Below, in pieces: positions 32,556 to 44,973 of a stretch of 64,000 nucleotides of DNA; position 1 is the stretch's first letter, and each line of letters opens with the position of its first letter. A model generated the notes under the pieces. The model was not told the origin of the DNA. It ran no database searches and saw only the letters and a list, made by a program, of their open reading frames with translations. Both the position numbers and the translations under genes were made by a program. Origin of the DNA: Sipunculus nudus (Eukaryota > Annelida > Sipuncula > Golfingiida > Sipunculidae). The stretch is from NCBI GenBank assembly GCA_026874595.1, contig CM049311.1, forward strand, positions 32,199,176-32,263,175, given 5' to 3'.

Positions 32556-33789
32556 CTCATATTATAACAACATCATGGCCCTACATTGCCAGTAGTTAAA
32601 TTAGAATTAGGCTGTGAGGAATTAACATAGAAGGGAAAATGTGAATATACATTCCATTGGTTGCCAGTAGTTAAATTAGAATTAGGCTGTGAGGAATTAA
32701 CATAAAAGGGAAAATGTGAATATACATTCCATTCCAATCTCTGTGGTTACTGTAGTCCTTTCCCGTATCCTGAACAACCAAGCCTTTAATCTGATAACCC
32801 ATGTGAGATGTGCTGGTATACAGTTAGAAATTCTATTAATATACAAGGAGATTTAATATTAGCTGAGTTATATTGTAGGTGCTGTGAGAAAGTACCCAAT
32901 ATTTAGTTGTTGTTTTGGTTAATTAATCCACACCATTCTTTTAAACAGTGAGGGACTGCCATAAATGATTAAACTATTCATTTCCTCCTCAAGATGCTGT
33001 TTTGTATATAACAATTTCTGCCATATTGATGTCACAGCAGACTCTCAGAGGGGCAAGACTGTTATTTGCCATTTACAGTGGTTCCCTGGTTTGGGAGACC
33101 CTAGATCAAATTACTGTTTTTTTCATGCATGGGTAGTTTTACAGTTAAAATGTACCTTGATCAAGTGACCTCTTGTCATATGTAATCATCTGCTGCCAGC
33201 TTGTCATAAAATTCTAAATTTCCCCTGCTTGTAGGACCGTTTTCTGAACAAACTGACCACCAACTATGTATAAGTGAGTGTTATTAGGTAATAAAGGCAT
33301 TTGTTTGTTGACATTGATGATTGTAATCAGCAGTAGATGGCGCTGTTGGCATTCCCACCATGCTTGGTGCATTATATGACAGTGTAATTACCCAGGCCAC
33401 CTTCTGGCATGAACTTTATCCTCGTGCATTTCAGTAGTCCACTTACTTGTACGGACAACTCACAAATTGTGTGGAAAATATTGATGATTAACGTATATTA
33501 TTAAAACAACAATCAGAGTTAAATGTAGTTTTAAAAAAATGACCTGGATGAACTAAATACTTCTGTAAAATCTCCAGTTAGCAGCAGCCCCCGGTTAATC
33601 TGGCCTCCTTAACTGGAGAACATTCATCTCAGGACACACAAATTATCAACTGGTTTTCTTTTCCAGAGTTGAGTCTCTCAAAGCAGGGATCACTGTATCT
33701 CTTAACATCATCATTCAATGCATATTGCCACCCTCAAGCAGCAGTGTAAATGTAAATTTAGAATTTTTTTCTTTGTTTCATATTCACAG
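32556..33789. other. intron with a 75-bp direct duplication
   Basis: Two near-identical 75-bp copies start at 32586 and 32661 (TTGCCAGTAGTTAAATTAGA). Near 33570-33700 there are TIR-like CCCGGTTAATCTGGCCTCC and GGGATCACTGTAT motifs of a possible Tigger-type MITE with poorly defined ends. The acceptor tract of the last exon closes the intron. Confidence 0.6.
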
Positions 33790-33959
33790 AGAGGTCAACC
33801 ATAACATCTGACATCATCGAGAAGAAAGGGGAGGGGAGTGAGCTCCCACTGTTAGAACCCTACAGCCAGGGACAGATTTACAATGCCAGCTCTGCCAAGC
33901 AGGTCCATGTCTACTCCAGTAACAACCCAACCCATGTGGATATCAGCATAACAGCATGA
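33790..33959 (+). CDS. TRAPPC10: TRAPPC10 terminal exon with stop codon
   Basis: The last exon follows ttcatattcacag. Two bases complete Glu, a charged linker (EKKGEGSELPLLE) comes next, and then YSQGQIYNASSAKQVHVYS. The final tail is THVDISITA and TGA at 33957-33959. Vertebrate TRAPPC10 ends with GQVFNSSSGTQVLVIPS...HVLEVSVT, so the C-terminus is complete and of normal length. The linker region is much shorter than the Ser-rich vertebrate one. Confidence 0.94.
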
Positions 33960-34450
33960 GTCAAACATAACATCAGTCAAAGCATTCCCAAGGTTTTTGT
34001 AAAGTATGAATGTGACAATTAGCTGAAAAGTGTTATTGTAAATATGAAAACATGATTCAGTAGGCATTCTGATGGGGCCTACTTTGAGTCATGACACTAG
34101 TCAGGCCAAAAACTACACTGCAAGGGCTGTTCATACTATCAAAATGATACCCCTGTAATCAGTTGGTGATCTTGAAATTAGGCTGTAAATGAGGAATTAA
34201 CACAAAAGAGTACATGTAGATGTACTAACCAAATGGTACATCTTCTCTCTGTGGTAGCATCAGTCATATTTTCCTGCCTCTCGCAGCACTTGCTTTTGTG
34301 TTGAACACATACCTCATGGAAGGCAGGTTTGGATACTGCCATAAATTCAACAAGCACACAGGGAGGTTAAGCACAATGCGGAGTTACAGCAGTGTCACTT
34401 TTGCACACAGTGGGTGTTAACAGAAAGTAAATAAACATATTAAATAATAA
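33960..34450 (+). other. TRAPPC10 3' UTR (probable)
   Basis: The sequence after the stop has no open frame. An AATAAA hexamer is at 34430-34435 and is the first good polyadenylation signal downstream. The actual cleavage site is not visible, and later AATAAA motifs (for example near 36568 and 37651) could be used. Bases 34072-34230 resemble 31677-31742 plus 32575-32640 in intron 13, so part of the UTR is repeat-derived. Confidence 0.5.
34430..34435 (+). promoter_or_regulatory. candidate polyadenylation signal AATAAA
   Basis: A canonical hexamer 471 nt after the TRAPPC10 stop codon. The surroundings are AT-rich with a TTTATT-containing stretch after it. Position is plausible but unproven. Confidence 0.4.
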
Positions 34451-35605
34451 GTCAGATTTATTCCAAGTGATAGAACACTTGTAATGGTTAAGGTGTAAGA
34501 GACGACAAAAATATTTTCTCCCTATAGAGATTTTTAGCCAGTTTTTGACATGGCATGTGGTGGCACTCTGACATATTGGTAGACTCTCTTACGTTAGGTG
34601 GACAATGGGGCAGCTATTTAGAATCCTAAAGCAAGTTTGTCCATGCTGTTCTTCTCATTTATTCTTCAGACTGTATTTCCATTTGCATCTGGCTGAATTT
34701 TGAAAAATACTTCATGGTAATTCCATTGATTCTATTTTGTGTATAGTTTTGTTTTCAAAAATTTGATCAGTAGGAAAACATCACAAAACATGCATGATTT
34801 TGTGTTTTGAGGAAGTACATGCTGGATGCCTACTTTAGGAAAAGCTCAATATTTTTCAAAGCATGGGAATAGCAACACCATTAGCTCATGAAAATCACTA
34901 AAACCACAATATTTCTACATGTGTATAATTTTGCTGTATGCCTATTAAAGATCTGTTATCTTATCTCAATAGGTGTTACATTGAAATTTTATTCATGTTT
35001 TGAAAGAGGTAGTATTGCATTTATCACTAGAAAAACTCCTGAATTTAGCTTGCTGTTGGAGAAAATTATCCACATTGGGCAGTATGTAAATCTTCTGTCC
35101 AACTATGTCATAAATATGTGAGCATAATATATATCTGTGAAGAAGCAGAAATTTGTAAACACTATCTACTTGATCTCAGACACTGATGTCTTTATTGTGC
35201 ACTTTTAACTCAGAAAATTATATTCAGTGCATTATTTCATTATATAATGCACATTTGTCAAAGTGAAAAACATTATGGGCCTTTTGCATGTCATTGTGCA
35301 ATGTTGTGGTGTTCTTGTGGGTTCCTCAGGCTGTGAATTGCATTCCAGTGTGTCATAGTGTGCTTCTTTAAAGGTGCTCCCATTTCATTACAGTGCACCC
35401 ACATAATGTGCATATTTTTCTCTTGGGATATGCATATGCTACGTTTTGTCTCCCATTTCAGAATCCCTTTTTTTGTCTAAGATGGGAAATTTATTGTGAC
35501 AAGGTCTGATAATTTAATACACAAATTGGGTACGGCAAATAATATCACAAATGAGCTTGCTCGGTCTTCAGATATCTGGTTTCTCTGTGTGGACTCTAAC
35601 ATATA
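34451..35605. other. downstream intergenic or distal UTR
   Basis: No gene was recognised. Open frames up to 77 codons lack similarity. The true 3' UTR end could fall here if the AATAAA at 34430 is not used. Confidence 0.5.
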
Positions 35606-36028
35606 CTGTGGTTGGCTTTATATTCGTGGGGTTAAAATTTCGTGATTTCCACCTTTTCAGTGTTTCATGAGGATTCAATTTTGACAATCTCACCACAAGA
35701 AAGACCAACACAGAGTATGACCAATAATATATAACTATAACCAATATTATATAAATTGATCATATCAAATAATATGTGCACTAAATCTTTACAATGGCAC
35801 AGGGACCCAGGGGAACATCAACTGCGTGGAAATTATTTTGCAGTTAACGGCAGATAATTTGATATATCATTTATTATTGCAATTTTTGAACATACATACA
35901 AGGTCTATTATTATTCATTATATCAATATTTTACCTTGCCTTCAAACATATAACCTCTGATTCATGATGGTTTTATTTTTGGTGATATTGCAAATTTGAA
36001 ACTCTCATGAACAAAAAGACAACCACAG
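35606..36028. mobile_element. TA-flanked MITE
   Basis: The left end CTGTGGTTGGCTTTATATTC and the right inverted end GACAACCACAG are both flanked by TA (35604-35605, 36029-36030). The interior has TTTCGTGATTTCC-like sub-terminal motifs. At 423 bp it has no coding capacity. A diverged relative is at about 57477-57926. Confidence 0.72.
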
Positions 36029-36030
36029 TA

Positions 36031-38604
36031 AAGTATGCTTAAACCGAAAATGAAAACTCTGTACTTTAATTAATCAAAATGATCCTGTCATCTTGCATTT
36101 TAACTGTTATTGTAAACTAGTTTGAACAGATGAAATTCAGTACTTGTTACTGCCTACAGGCAGAAGACCAAGCCAAGTAATGTCATGTTAATAGAGCATT
36201 CTTTGATAAAAATATATATGACACAGGAGGAATAGAGTAAAATGTATAGAAATATGGAATGACATGCAGTTCATTTTCTTAAAATATTAGTTAAGGATAA
36301 GGTCTGAGGTTTAATAATACAGTATCTAGGAAATGATTGCTCATAAACTTATTTTAAAATCATGCAGGTCAACATTTAAACCCTGATATGAACTTCATGG
36401 GTTCAAAAATTATTTTGTACTAATTGCATAAATGTATGTATGAAAAGTGTAATTCCTTGAGGAAGTAATGTAAAGACTATGATGGTTATTCTTGCAAGGG
36501 CTTAATAATAAATCATTTGTTGAAATTACTTGTAACCTGAAGCTTGAAATTCTGTTGATAGTAATACTAAATAAATCTTTAAATTTGTTAGGTTAACATA
36601 TCAATTCTAATTCACTTTTACATGTATACGGAAACTTCACCATGATTAGATGGTTAATTTCTTTATATGAATTGTGCAATAACTATATATCAGTATTAAG
36701 ATTTAAAGTGCAGGAGAGTATACTTGCCAAAGACAAGTTTGGGAATGTTTATTTGCATAATATTGGATCAATGTTTTGTAAACTTTTAGCTGAAAACCTA
36801 CCAAATGTTTGGAGTGAACAACTGTTTGGACAGCTTGTATATGCTTGTTTGGTATTTGAAGAAAAAGGTATTACAGTTATAGACCTGATTTAGAAAAAAA
36901 GTCTCGCAGGTTGCTGAGTGCCCACACCAGCGGATTTTCCTTGCATGTCACTTATGATTTCATCACCAGGATTGTTATTGGCATCAGGAATGATAAAAAG
37001 AAAGAAATGTAGGTTGTAAATCAGCCAATTTTTTTTGGTTCCATCTTCACATCCACCAAATTTTCCAGGCAGATAAAAAGGGCTTATTGCAACTGAATAT
37101 TTGCAGTTGATTTTTCTTGCTGGATTTTTTAAATATCCAGACCACAGCACCTTCACATTGACCAGTCCTACCCAGGGCTTTACGTGAACTTTTGAAAGTA
37201 CTTGCCCAGTCATGCAAGTAACATCTAGCTTTTACTTGCCCTTCATGAATTTTTACTTGCCTAACAAATACTATTGATTATATTCAAGAACACAAAGATT
37301 TTTTTTTCAAGCCTTTACTTGGGTGTTAAAAGGTATATGTTGGACCCACTTGTCCAGTCAGGCAATTAGGAAGAGAATTTTAGTTGCCTTTTCACTATTT
37401 TCTGGAACTTTCACTTTCCCTTGTAAAGCAGTTAATTGTTAATGTCAGGCCGTGCTGCCAATAAAAAATTGGTAGATGGTAGGCTTAGAAAGAAATTTAA
37501 AACCATGGCATATTTATATTTGTTACTATGTGGAGTATGGTTGGTGATACTCTGCCATTATAAGGTGTATATTACAGAGATATTGTATCAGTTACCTGTA
37601 CTTTGCTATGATGTTTCACATGAGAATACCTGTGATAGCTTTGAGGTGTAAATAAAATATTTATTGCTCAGAAAATATGACATTATGTTTTTATGTTTAA
37701 ACAGATAGGAACATTAATGAATATAACCACTTTTCTCTTTCAACTACAGTTTGATTAAAATTTTTGATTTTCCCAAACAAATTAATGAACAAACAAATTA
37801 TTTCCACAAATCCCATTTTGAGGACAGGATAAGTTCTTATGCAAAATATCAGGAATTTGCTGCAGTTCTCACTATTGATAAATTCTTTTTCTAGGGGCTT
37901 CAATATTGGCCCGGGGGATGAAAAGTTTATAATATATACCCCCCACACGCACATTTTTAGCAAGTGTGTGTGTGGTTGGGGCGGAGTTGTGAATTATCAG
38001 TGTAATCATCCCCTTCCCTAGCAATTAAGAAAATAATATATTTTTATTTATTGGAAAAAAAATACATATTAATAATAAGTGTTATAGACTTTTGTTATAT
38101 AAATAATTAGTATTAAAGATTCTGTTCCCTTTTCTGCATGATGGACCAATATTAACAGACGGGTTATAAATATGTTGAATGACTGGTCTCAGCCATACAT
38201 CATACACATTATATATATGTATATATATGGACATCACATTGTATGAGCAAAGTTTAAATCAGGATAACACTTTTTGGACCATGCCCAAATCCTCAAATTA
38301 ATTAAAGTAGGATACCCCTTGGAATTCTAACTTCACTGACATCACATTTTCCAATATTTTATAGCAGTTCACAAAATTTGAAGACTGAGAAAAAGCATAT
38401 ACATGCATTTAACATGGTTTTCTGTCAGATGAGAACATCACTTGAAAATTATCACTCTTTAACCTGAATAAAGTTGATTTATATTAAATATATGTGTCCA
38501 TGTAAACAATACTTTATATACTAGTATTGAATAGAATTTAAAATCTTGTGTGTGATTAGGCTTAATTCAAAATATATGTTTTAAGATCCAGCAAATAAAA
38601 TAAG
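36031..38604. other. intergenic, no gene recognised
   Basis: AT-rich DNA. Around 37190-37400 there is a cluster of ACTTGCCC/GGCAAGT motifs that may be part of an unknown repeat. A minus-strand open frame of 107 codons at 36890-37213 has no recognised domain or good codon evidence. Confidence 0.5.
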
Positions 38605-39370
38605 ACAATAATGTTTACAGTGGTACATGGATAAAGTAGAATTTGAAGGGGTATTTTTTTTAGCTTAAATTTTCCCCAATCTATTTTTGGTACAACATGA
38701 TTATTTTGTATACTCAACGTTTATATTAAAGAATAAAACCTTTCTTAAGTGACCTTTTCAGAACCAAAATTTATTGCTTTTTTTCCTGTGACTTTTTCTT
38801 ACTTTTTATTAGCAATTTACTTTTTATTATCAATTTATGCCCCGTCTTCCGGTTCAAATTCATTCATCATTGTGCCATAGTCTTTATCAAAAGTATTTGG
38901 CATGTATTGTTTCATTCAAAACTTAATATTAATATATATATAATAAGACAATTATGTTTACATTAGAATTAAACCTTCAAAAGCTTATGAATCATTTTAA
39001 AAATTATATTCATTAATACTAAGTATGAAATAACAGAAAGAGTGCTATTGAAGTGGGTACATGGATAAAATAAAAATTTGAAAGGGTATTTTTTAAGCTT
39101 AAATTTTTCCCCAATCCATTTTTGGTACAACATGATTATTTTGTATACTCGGCGTTTATATTAAAGTTTATAACCTTTCTTAAATTACCTTTTTAGAACC
39201 AAAATTTATTGCTTTATTTCCTGTGACTTATTCATACTTTTTATTATCAATTTATTTTTTATTATCAATTTATGCCTCCTGTCTTCAGGTTCAAATTTAT
39301 TCATGCTTATGCCATAGTCTTTATCAAAAGTATTTGGCATGTATTGCATATTGTTTCATTCAAAATCTTA
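38605..39370 (+). repeat. direct duplication, period about 432 bp
   Basis: Sequence around 38620-38920 (GGTACATGGATAAA, TTTTTGGTACAACATGATTA, CATGTATTGTTTCATTCAAA) recurs at 39053-39365 with about 10% differences, including a few indels. It is a local tandem duplication of unknown origin. Confidence 0.8.
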
Positions 39371-39419
39371 ATCACAATAACAGGAAATTAATTTTCGACA
39401 TGATCCGTGAGTAGTTATA

Positions 39420-39860
39420 CATTTACTGGTTCTCTACACTAAATCTTTGAAGATTCAATTTAAATGACGTTAGTACCAGTCTATTATCGTTGTTACTGCC
39501 ACCTGGCGGCGGAGTCGGAATGAATTGCTGCCGTACCAGTGCGGTGAAATGTTGAAGCGCAAACACAGTTGCCGGTCCAGCAGCGTGCTCCGTGAACCGT
39601 GAACTCTCCGCAGCAGACCGTGAACGCTGGCAGGACCAGGATTTTTGTTGCCGGTGAGTGACAGCTCACCATTTTCTTGAATATTACAGTATATAGGTGC
39701 ATAAGCAAGTTTACAAAAGCAACAGCAGATGTGACATCCTGTTTTATGTGAGAAAGGATTACGTGTAAATACGGGAGCTTATCGCTGCTTGTCGTGTTTA
39801 CAGTTGAGCGAGCGACCGGCGCTGCTCTGCCACTTCATCTTTCGTGGTAAGGTCCGAAAT
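39420..39860 (+). promoter_or_regulatory. CpG-dense patch, possible promoter/first exons
   Basis: CpG density here is far above the surrounding AT-rich DNA (GGCGGCGGAGTCGG, GAGCGAGCGACCGGCGC). Two strong donor-like sites follow GC-rich stretches: CCG|GTGAGT near 39652 and GTG|GTAAGG near 39847. This is what alternative non-coding first exons of a + strand gene would look like. No coding exon was found downstream in the window, so the call is tentative. Confidence 0.3.
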
Positions 39861-39899
39861 ACACACATAAATGATGTGCTTTGTGTCTGGTTCTCTTAT

Positions 39900-42439
39900 T
39901 TGGTTACATGGCAGGAATGGTTGAATGTTGCAGGTACAGGGTAAGTGCAACAAGGTTGATTTTATTTCTGTATAATACTTAATTGTACAGTCTACAGACC
40001 TGCCAGAACCAGCTGCACAAGTTTTATCACAATATCAACAAGAGTATTATTATAAGTATAACATAAAATATAATAGGATGGACTCATGAATAAAGAGGAT
40101 CATAAGAACCAATAGTAAATTAACTGATGAGTCATTAATAAAGTGCATTGTTACAGCAATTAATGAACATGTTAATTTTAGACATATTCATAAAACTGTA
40201 ACATAACGCTATTAAAAAATACTGATTTGAGAGTTGGTTTTGCCTAGATATTCCCTCTTAATTTAGTTCAGAATTTTGTTCAACCGGACATTTTTTCTTA
40301 TTTTTATCCATTTAATGATGCATACATTAATAAGAGACAATGATTAATAAGAAAATAAAGGAAACTATAAACATAGATTCCAGAAAGTTAATAAATATTA
40401 ATTTTTAATCAATATTATTCATATGAGATGTCTCTTAAATTTCTACAACACATGGCTTCTCTCACTAAACAGTCAACTTCTGGAAATGTTTAAACAGTGA
40501 TAATAGTTAAATAGGTTTCAAGCTGAGTTTTAAAGATTTTATTCTCCAAATGATATCTTGAATATACTAATTAATTTTAGTGTTGAATATTTGCATCAGA
40601 ACTAAAAAAAAATAACATTGTTATTGTAAAGACATATCATCAGAAATATCCTGAAAATTTTGTGCCATTGTAACTAATGTAAGAAAAAAAATTTCAATCA
40701 TATTTCAATAACGGGTCAGTTAGCTTACTACTCTGCTTTGTGGCAGTAAGCAGTGGAAATTAACCATCTGCATATCCTGTTATAAATTTAAAAAAAATGC
40801 AGGAGTTTGGGCAATATTTCCTCTCCACATAAACTGCAGTAAAGTGGTGTTGCTGAAGCTATGAATGCTGCTGAAGTATTTGTTTAAGTCAACATGTGAA
40901 GCAGTCTTGCTCAGGTACATGTAAATATTTAGTACTAATTTGTACTTGGCACTCTGAACAAAGTACAGTACTGGAGCTAAGTATAGTACCTGCACTGTAC
41001 AAGTTTGTTCTTGCAACCAGCATAACTTTAAGAATTAAGTAAGTACTGGTGAAGTAGAATGACATTTTCATGGTCGGTACCCGCTCAGGGTGGACACTCT
41101 GCAGGCTTCAAGGGGAGGCTGTGCCTTACAGTTTTGTATCACTCACAAAACCGAGTGCATCTGATTGTGGTCCCTCAGTTTATGACCCAGCAATGGGGAT
41201 AATTATACACCCATCAACACAGATGATTTAGACACAAGGCGTTGGTGACACCAGAACATAAAATAAAAATAACAGAAAAGGATTACTCTGACTCTGCAAC
41301 ATAGTCCCAAACTGAAGTGGAATTCTAAAGATGTACATACATACTCTGTTATAGAATTAAAAGACAGCAAAATATTGCTCAGAGAGAACTATAGGCTCAT
41401 GTTTCCATTCATCTTATATAGCTCACCTCAGTAGTCTGTTTAATTGGATTATTTGTAATCTTTCTTTTTGCACATGTGGAATCAACTTGTGTTATTCAAG
41501 TACCGTGAAAACCGTTTTAACTTAAGGTGTTGGGTTTAAGCTCAACATCTGTGATTTATTGATTGTATTTTAATCAAGCCCTGTTCATAGCTTCCTTCTT
41601 GTCATGCTTGGTTTTATTAACAGTGTTATTTATCAGTTGACTGATTGAGGAAGTAAAATTGTTTCACAGATTAAAATTAGATAAGTTCTAGCTAGTGAAC
41701 AATGTATGTTTTAATTTGTACATCTGACATGATTCCAGTAATGTAAATGCCAGATGTTCTCATAAAAATGTCTTTCCAAAAGGGAAATGCTATTAATTGA
41801 CCTAACCACAACAGATCTTATGCTCCGCCCCTTTGACCTACTTATGCCAATAAGTCACCAAAACACTGAGTCACAGAATGCTTTCCACACCTATTGTTGC
41901 AAGAGCTGTTTATAACACAATAGTGATGTCACAAAGTTTAAGACATCAAAAAGGTCATTCGCCAATGATGTAACATTGACTGACTTCATCAGCTGGAATT
42001 GCCACATATATTTCTCTGTTATCCAGTGATGAATATATTGCAATCATTGTGAATTGTTTTACCATATTTTGGATGATATGTCTTGAGCATACAAATTTAG
42101 TGCAAGGTCAGACATCAATATTCACTTGGCTAAATGACTCCTGAAACCTTTGGCCTGGAATTTTTCATACTCCTTTCTATCAAAAGTATTCAAGAAAAAC
42201 ATGCTGACACAGGTACTGGGACAGACTACACCTGTCCTGTTTGGAAGAGTCACCCAAATTATGCAAATTTTGAGCTTGTCCACTGATTGACTGTTTGCAT
42301 TGCCAATGGTAACTTGATTGGTTGCTCGCAAATGCTCTGTTCATGATTATTCATTGAATGAATATATATGCGATTAAGGTCACATAGTGTTCATGGTTAG
42401 GTCAGTTAGTGAGGCAAATACTGTTTTGTTCCTCCTTTT
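39900..42439. other. intergenic or intron, no recognised feature
   Basis: AT-rich sequence with no supported coding frame and no element ends found. If the CpG patch is a promoter, this would be its first intron. Confidence 0.5.
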
Positions 42440-44973
42440 TTAGCTCAGCTGACTATAAGTCATCTGAGCTATAGTCGTGGTCCATTGTCCGTCGTCTGTC
42501 CGTCCGTCCGTAGATGTGGCACGTTTTGAAACGGTTGTTGGCATAATGTTAGATGTCCCCAAGATCTCCTACCAAGCCAAAAACTAAATATTTCTCTTTA
42601 TAGTTCCTATGTACATGCCAAAAATTAGGTCTGTATTATATGATTTAAAAAAAGTTATGGGCTCAAACATAATGCATTTTGTAAAAAATCAGGAAATATA
42701 TTTGATCACTTAACACAAAACATTTTAAAGCTTTGGACTTTTTTTCCAGTAATATATCTTTAATTAATCAAAATTAAATTGTATACCCAAAATTAGATCA
42801 AAATCTGTTAATTTTTTTAAAAATATTAGCAAAAATAAAAAATTGGTACCTTAAATTTTGCCTAAATTTGACCATGGCACATTTTTTTCTTATAAGTACA
42901 TTTGATTTAATTTACACAGCCAGTTTACATATGGATTTAATCTGATGAATTTTGAATTTGAAAGTATAAGCTTAAAAAATAGCTATTGAAGTTTTTTAGA
43001 AGCCTTAATGTATTTGAATTTTCTAGCATCATGACCCTACTTTTGTTTACCTGGTAATCCAAAAATTGGCATAATGTTAGATGAAATTGTAAGTATTCAT
43101 ATTCTACCATATGTACATACCAAAATTTAGGTCAGTATTGCATAATTTGTTGAAGTTATAGGCCCAAACATAATGCACCTTGTAAAAAATCAGGATATAT
43201 ATTTACTCACTTAACATAAGAATGGCTGAGACTTTTTTTTCATGAATATAACATCAATTAATCAAGATTCAATTGTATAGGGAAAATTAGATCTGAAATT
43301 TGCAATTTTTTAAAGTTATTAGCATAAATATAAAATCAGTACCTTAAATTTTGCCCAACTTTGGCCACAGCATGATTTTTTCCTGTAAGTACTGTGGATG
43401 TTATTTTCACAGCATGTACACATAAGGATTAAATCTGTTAAAATCTGAAATTTGAAAAATAAAGCTGCAAAATTAGGCTAGTTATTGAATTTGTTTGGAG
43501 GCTCTTGTTGTATTCCCTTACATTGTCAAGGAGTCCACTGAGGTCACTGTAGGTCATGCGGTGCAACTCTCTATGCTCCCCAGGCTGTTATGTAATCCCA
43601 TCACTCCTGCAAGCCCTCTCTCTTGTTGAGCTTGATCAGGCTGCCAGCATAAATACTACAGGGAGCCTTTCTCACCCCCCCCCCCAACCCCATTCTGTTG
43701 AAAGACCTGTACTCTAAACAAGATGAATCTTATAATTTCACATTTTTTCAGCGATGAACAGTAACAACAGAGACCCTGACCCCCCGCTTCGATACACAGG
43801 ACTAATATACATGACAAAGCTTTATAATTTTAATGTTAAAAAAATTCTTTTTGTTGACACTTGGACAATTTTGATTTTTTTCTAAAGAAAAAAATGTTCA
43901 GGAATTTAATCCTAATATTCATATATGGTAAAATATTAGGACCTAATGTAAGTGCTAACTGACAAGATTTAAGAAGATATAAATACTTTGGGGCATTTCA
44001 TTCATATCTCTTAAAGTTGGTGGGGCGTAGGTGTGAATAACACTGTTAAACCTAGTTAGCTCAGCTGACTATAAGTCATCTGAGCTATAGTCGTGGTCCA
44101 TTGTCCGTCGTCCGTCCGTCTGTCCGTAGATGTGGCACGTTTTGAAACCGTAAGACCTAGGAATCCAAAATTCAGCATAATGTTAGATGTCCCCAAGATC
44201 TCCTACCAAGCCGAAAACTGGGTCTTTGCGACTTCGTTCCTTTGAGAAATTAAGGAAAAACCTCAATTTTTTATTAAAATCCTATTTTCACACTTCAGGA
44301 CTGCCTAATATCAAAACCACTCATCTGTTTTTCCTCATATTTACCATAAATATTTCTCTATATAGTTCCTATGTACATGCCAGAAATTAAGTCTGTAAAG
44401 TATAAATTCTTTAAGTTATGGGCCCAAACATAATGGACTTTGTAAAAAATCAGGAAAAATAATAACTCACTTAACATGAAAAATTTTGAAACTAGAGTCT
44501 ATTTTCTCAAGTATATAACTATGTTTAATTAAGATTCAATTGTTTACCTAAAATTAGATCTGAATTTTGTAAATTTTTTAAGTTATTAGCATAAAAAAAA
44601 ATCAGTACCTTAAATTTTGCCCAACTTTGACCATGGCACGTTTTTTTCCTGTAAGCACCATTGATTTAATTTTCACAGCATGTAAACATAAATATTTAGT
44701 TTGTCTAAATCTGAAATTTGAAAATAAAAGCTTGAAAATTAAGCTTGTTCTTGATTTTTTTTTCTGTAGTCACTTGCTTTGATTACAGATGCAGGGTCCC
44801 ACTCCAGGTCACTGGAAGTCAGCTATGCCAGGGTTTCTGATTTGTTACAGTCACTGGGGGAGATCCCCTGCTGTGACAGGTGTACAGTTATTCTCATATC
44901 ATCACCCCCCCCCCATCCCCCCCCCCCCCCCCCCGGCAAACCCAAGCCACCAAGTGTTATGCAGTAATTGTTA

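Larger units (their letters stand above)
2025..33959 (+). other. TRAPPC10: TRAPPC10 gene, 3' half (14 spliced exons)
   Basis: This is the gene-level entry. Fourteen exons (2025-2130, 3285-3361, 8534-8625, 9799-9939, 13172-13272, 14005-14519, 17546-17690, 19028-19266, 20265-20365, 24378-24501, 25596-25760, 26119-26305, 31301-31420, 33790-33959) total 2283 nt and read through as 760 codons plus TGA. Known role of the family: TRAPPC10 is a large subunit specific to the TRAPPII tethering complex, which acts at the Golgi and trans-Golgi as an exchange factor for Rab GTPases. Vertebrate TRAPPC10 is about 1260 residues, so roughly 500 N-terminal residues lie upstream of the window. The match runs in order from the helical middle (GRIRSARF, AECQKLL) to the extreme C-terminus (QGQIYNASSAKQVHV). 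Introns are long and repeat-filled. The paralogous family TRAPPC9 was considered, but the motif order fits TRAPPC10. Confidence 0.93.

Noticed and set aside
36890-37213. 107-codon minus-strand open frame as a gene
   Set aside because: No recognised domain, no supporting splice context, and adjacent repeated ACTTGCCC words suggest repeat DNA.
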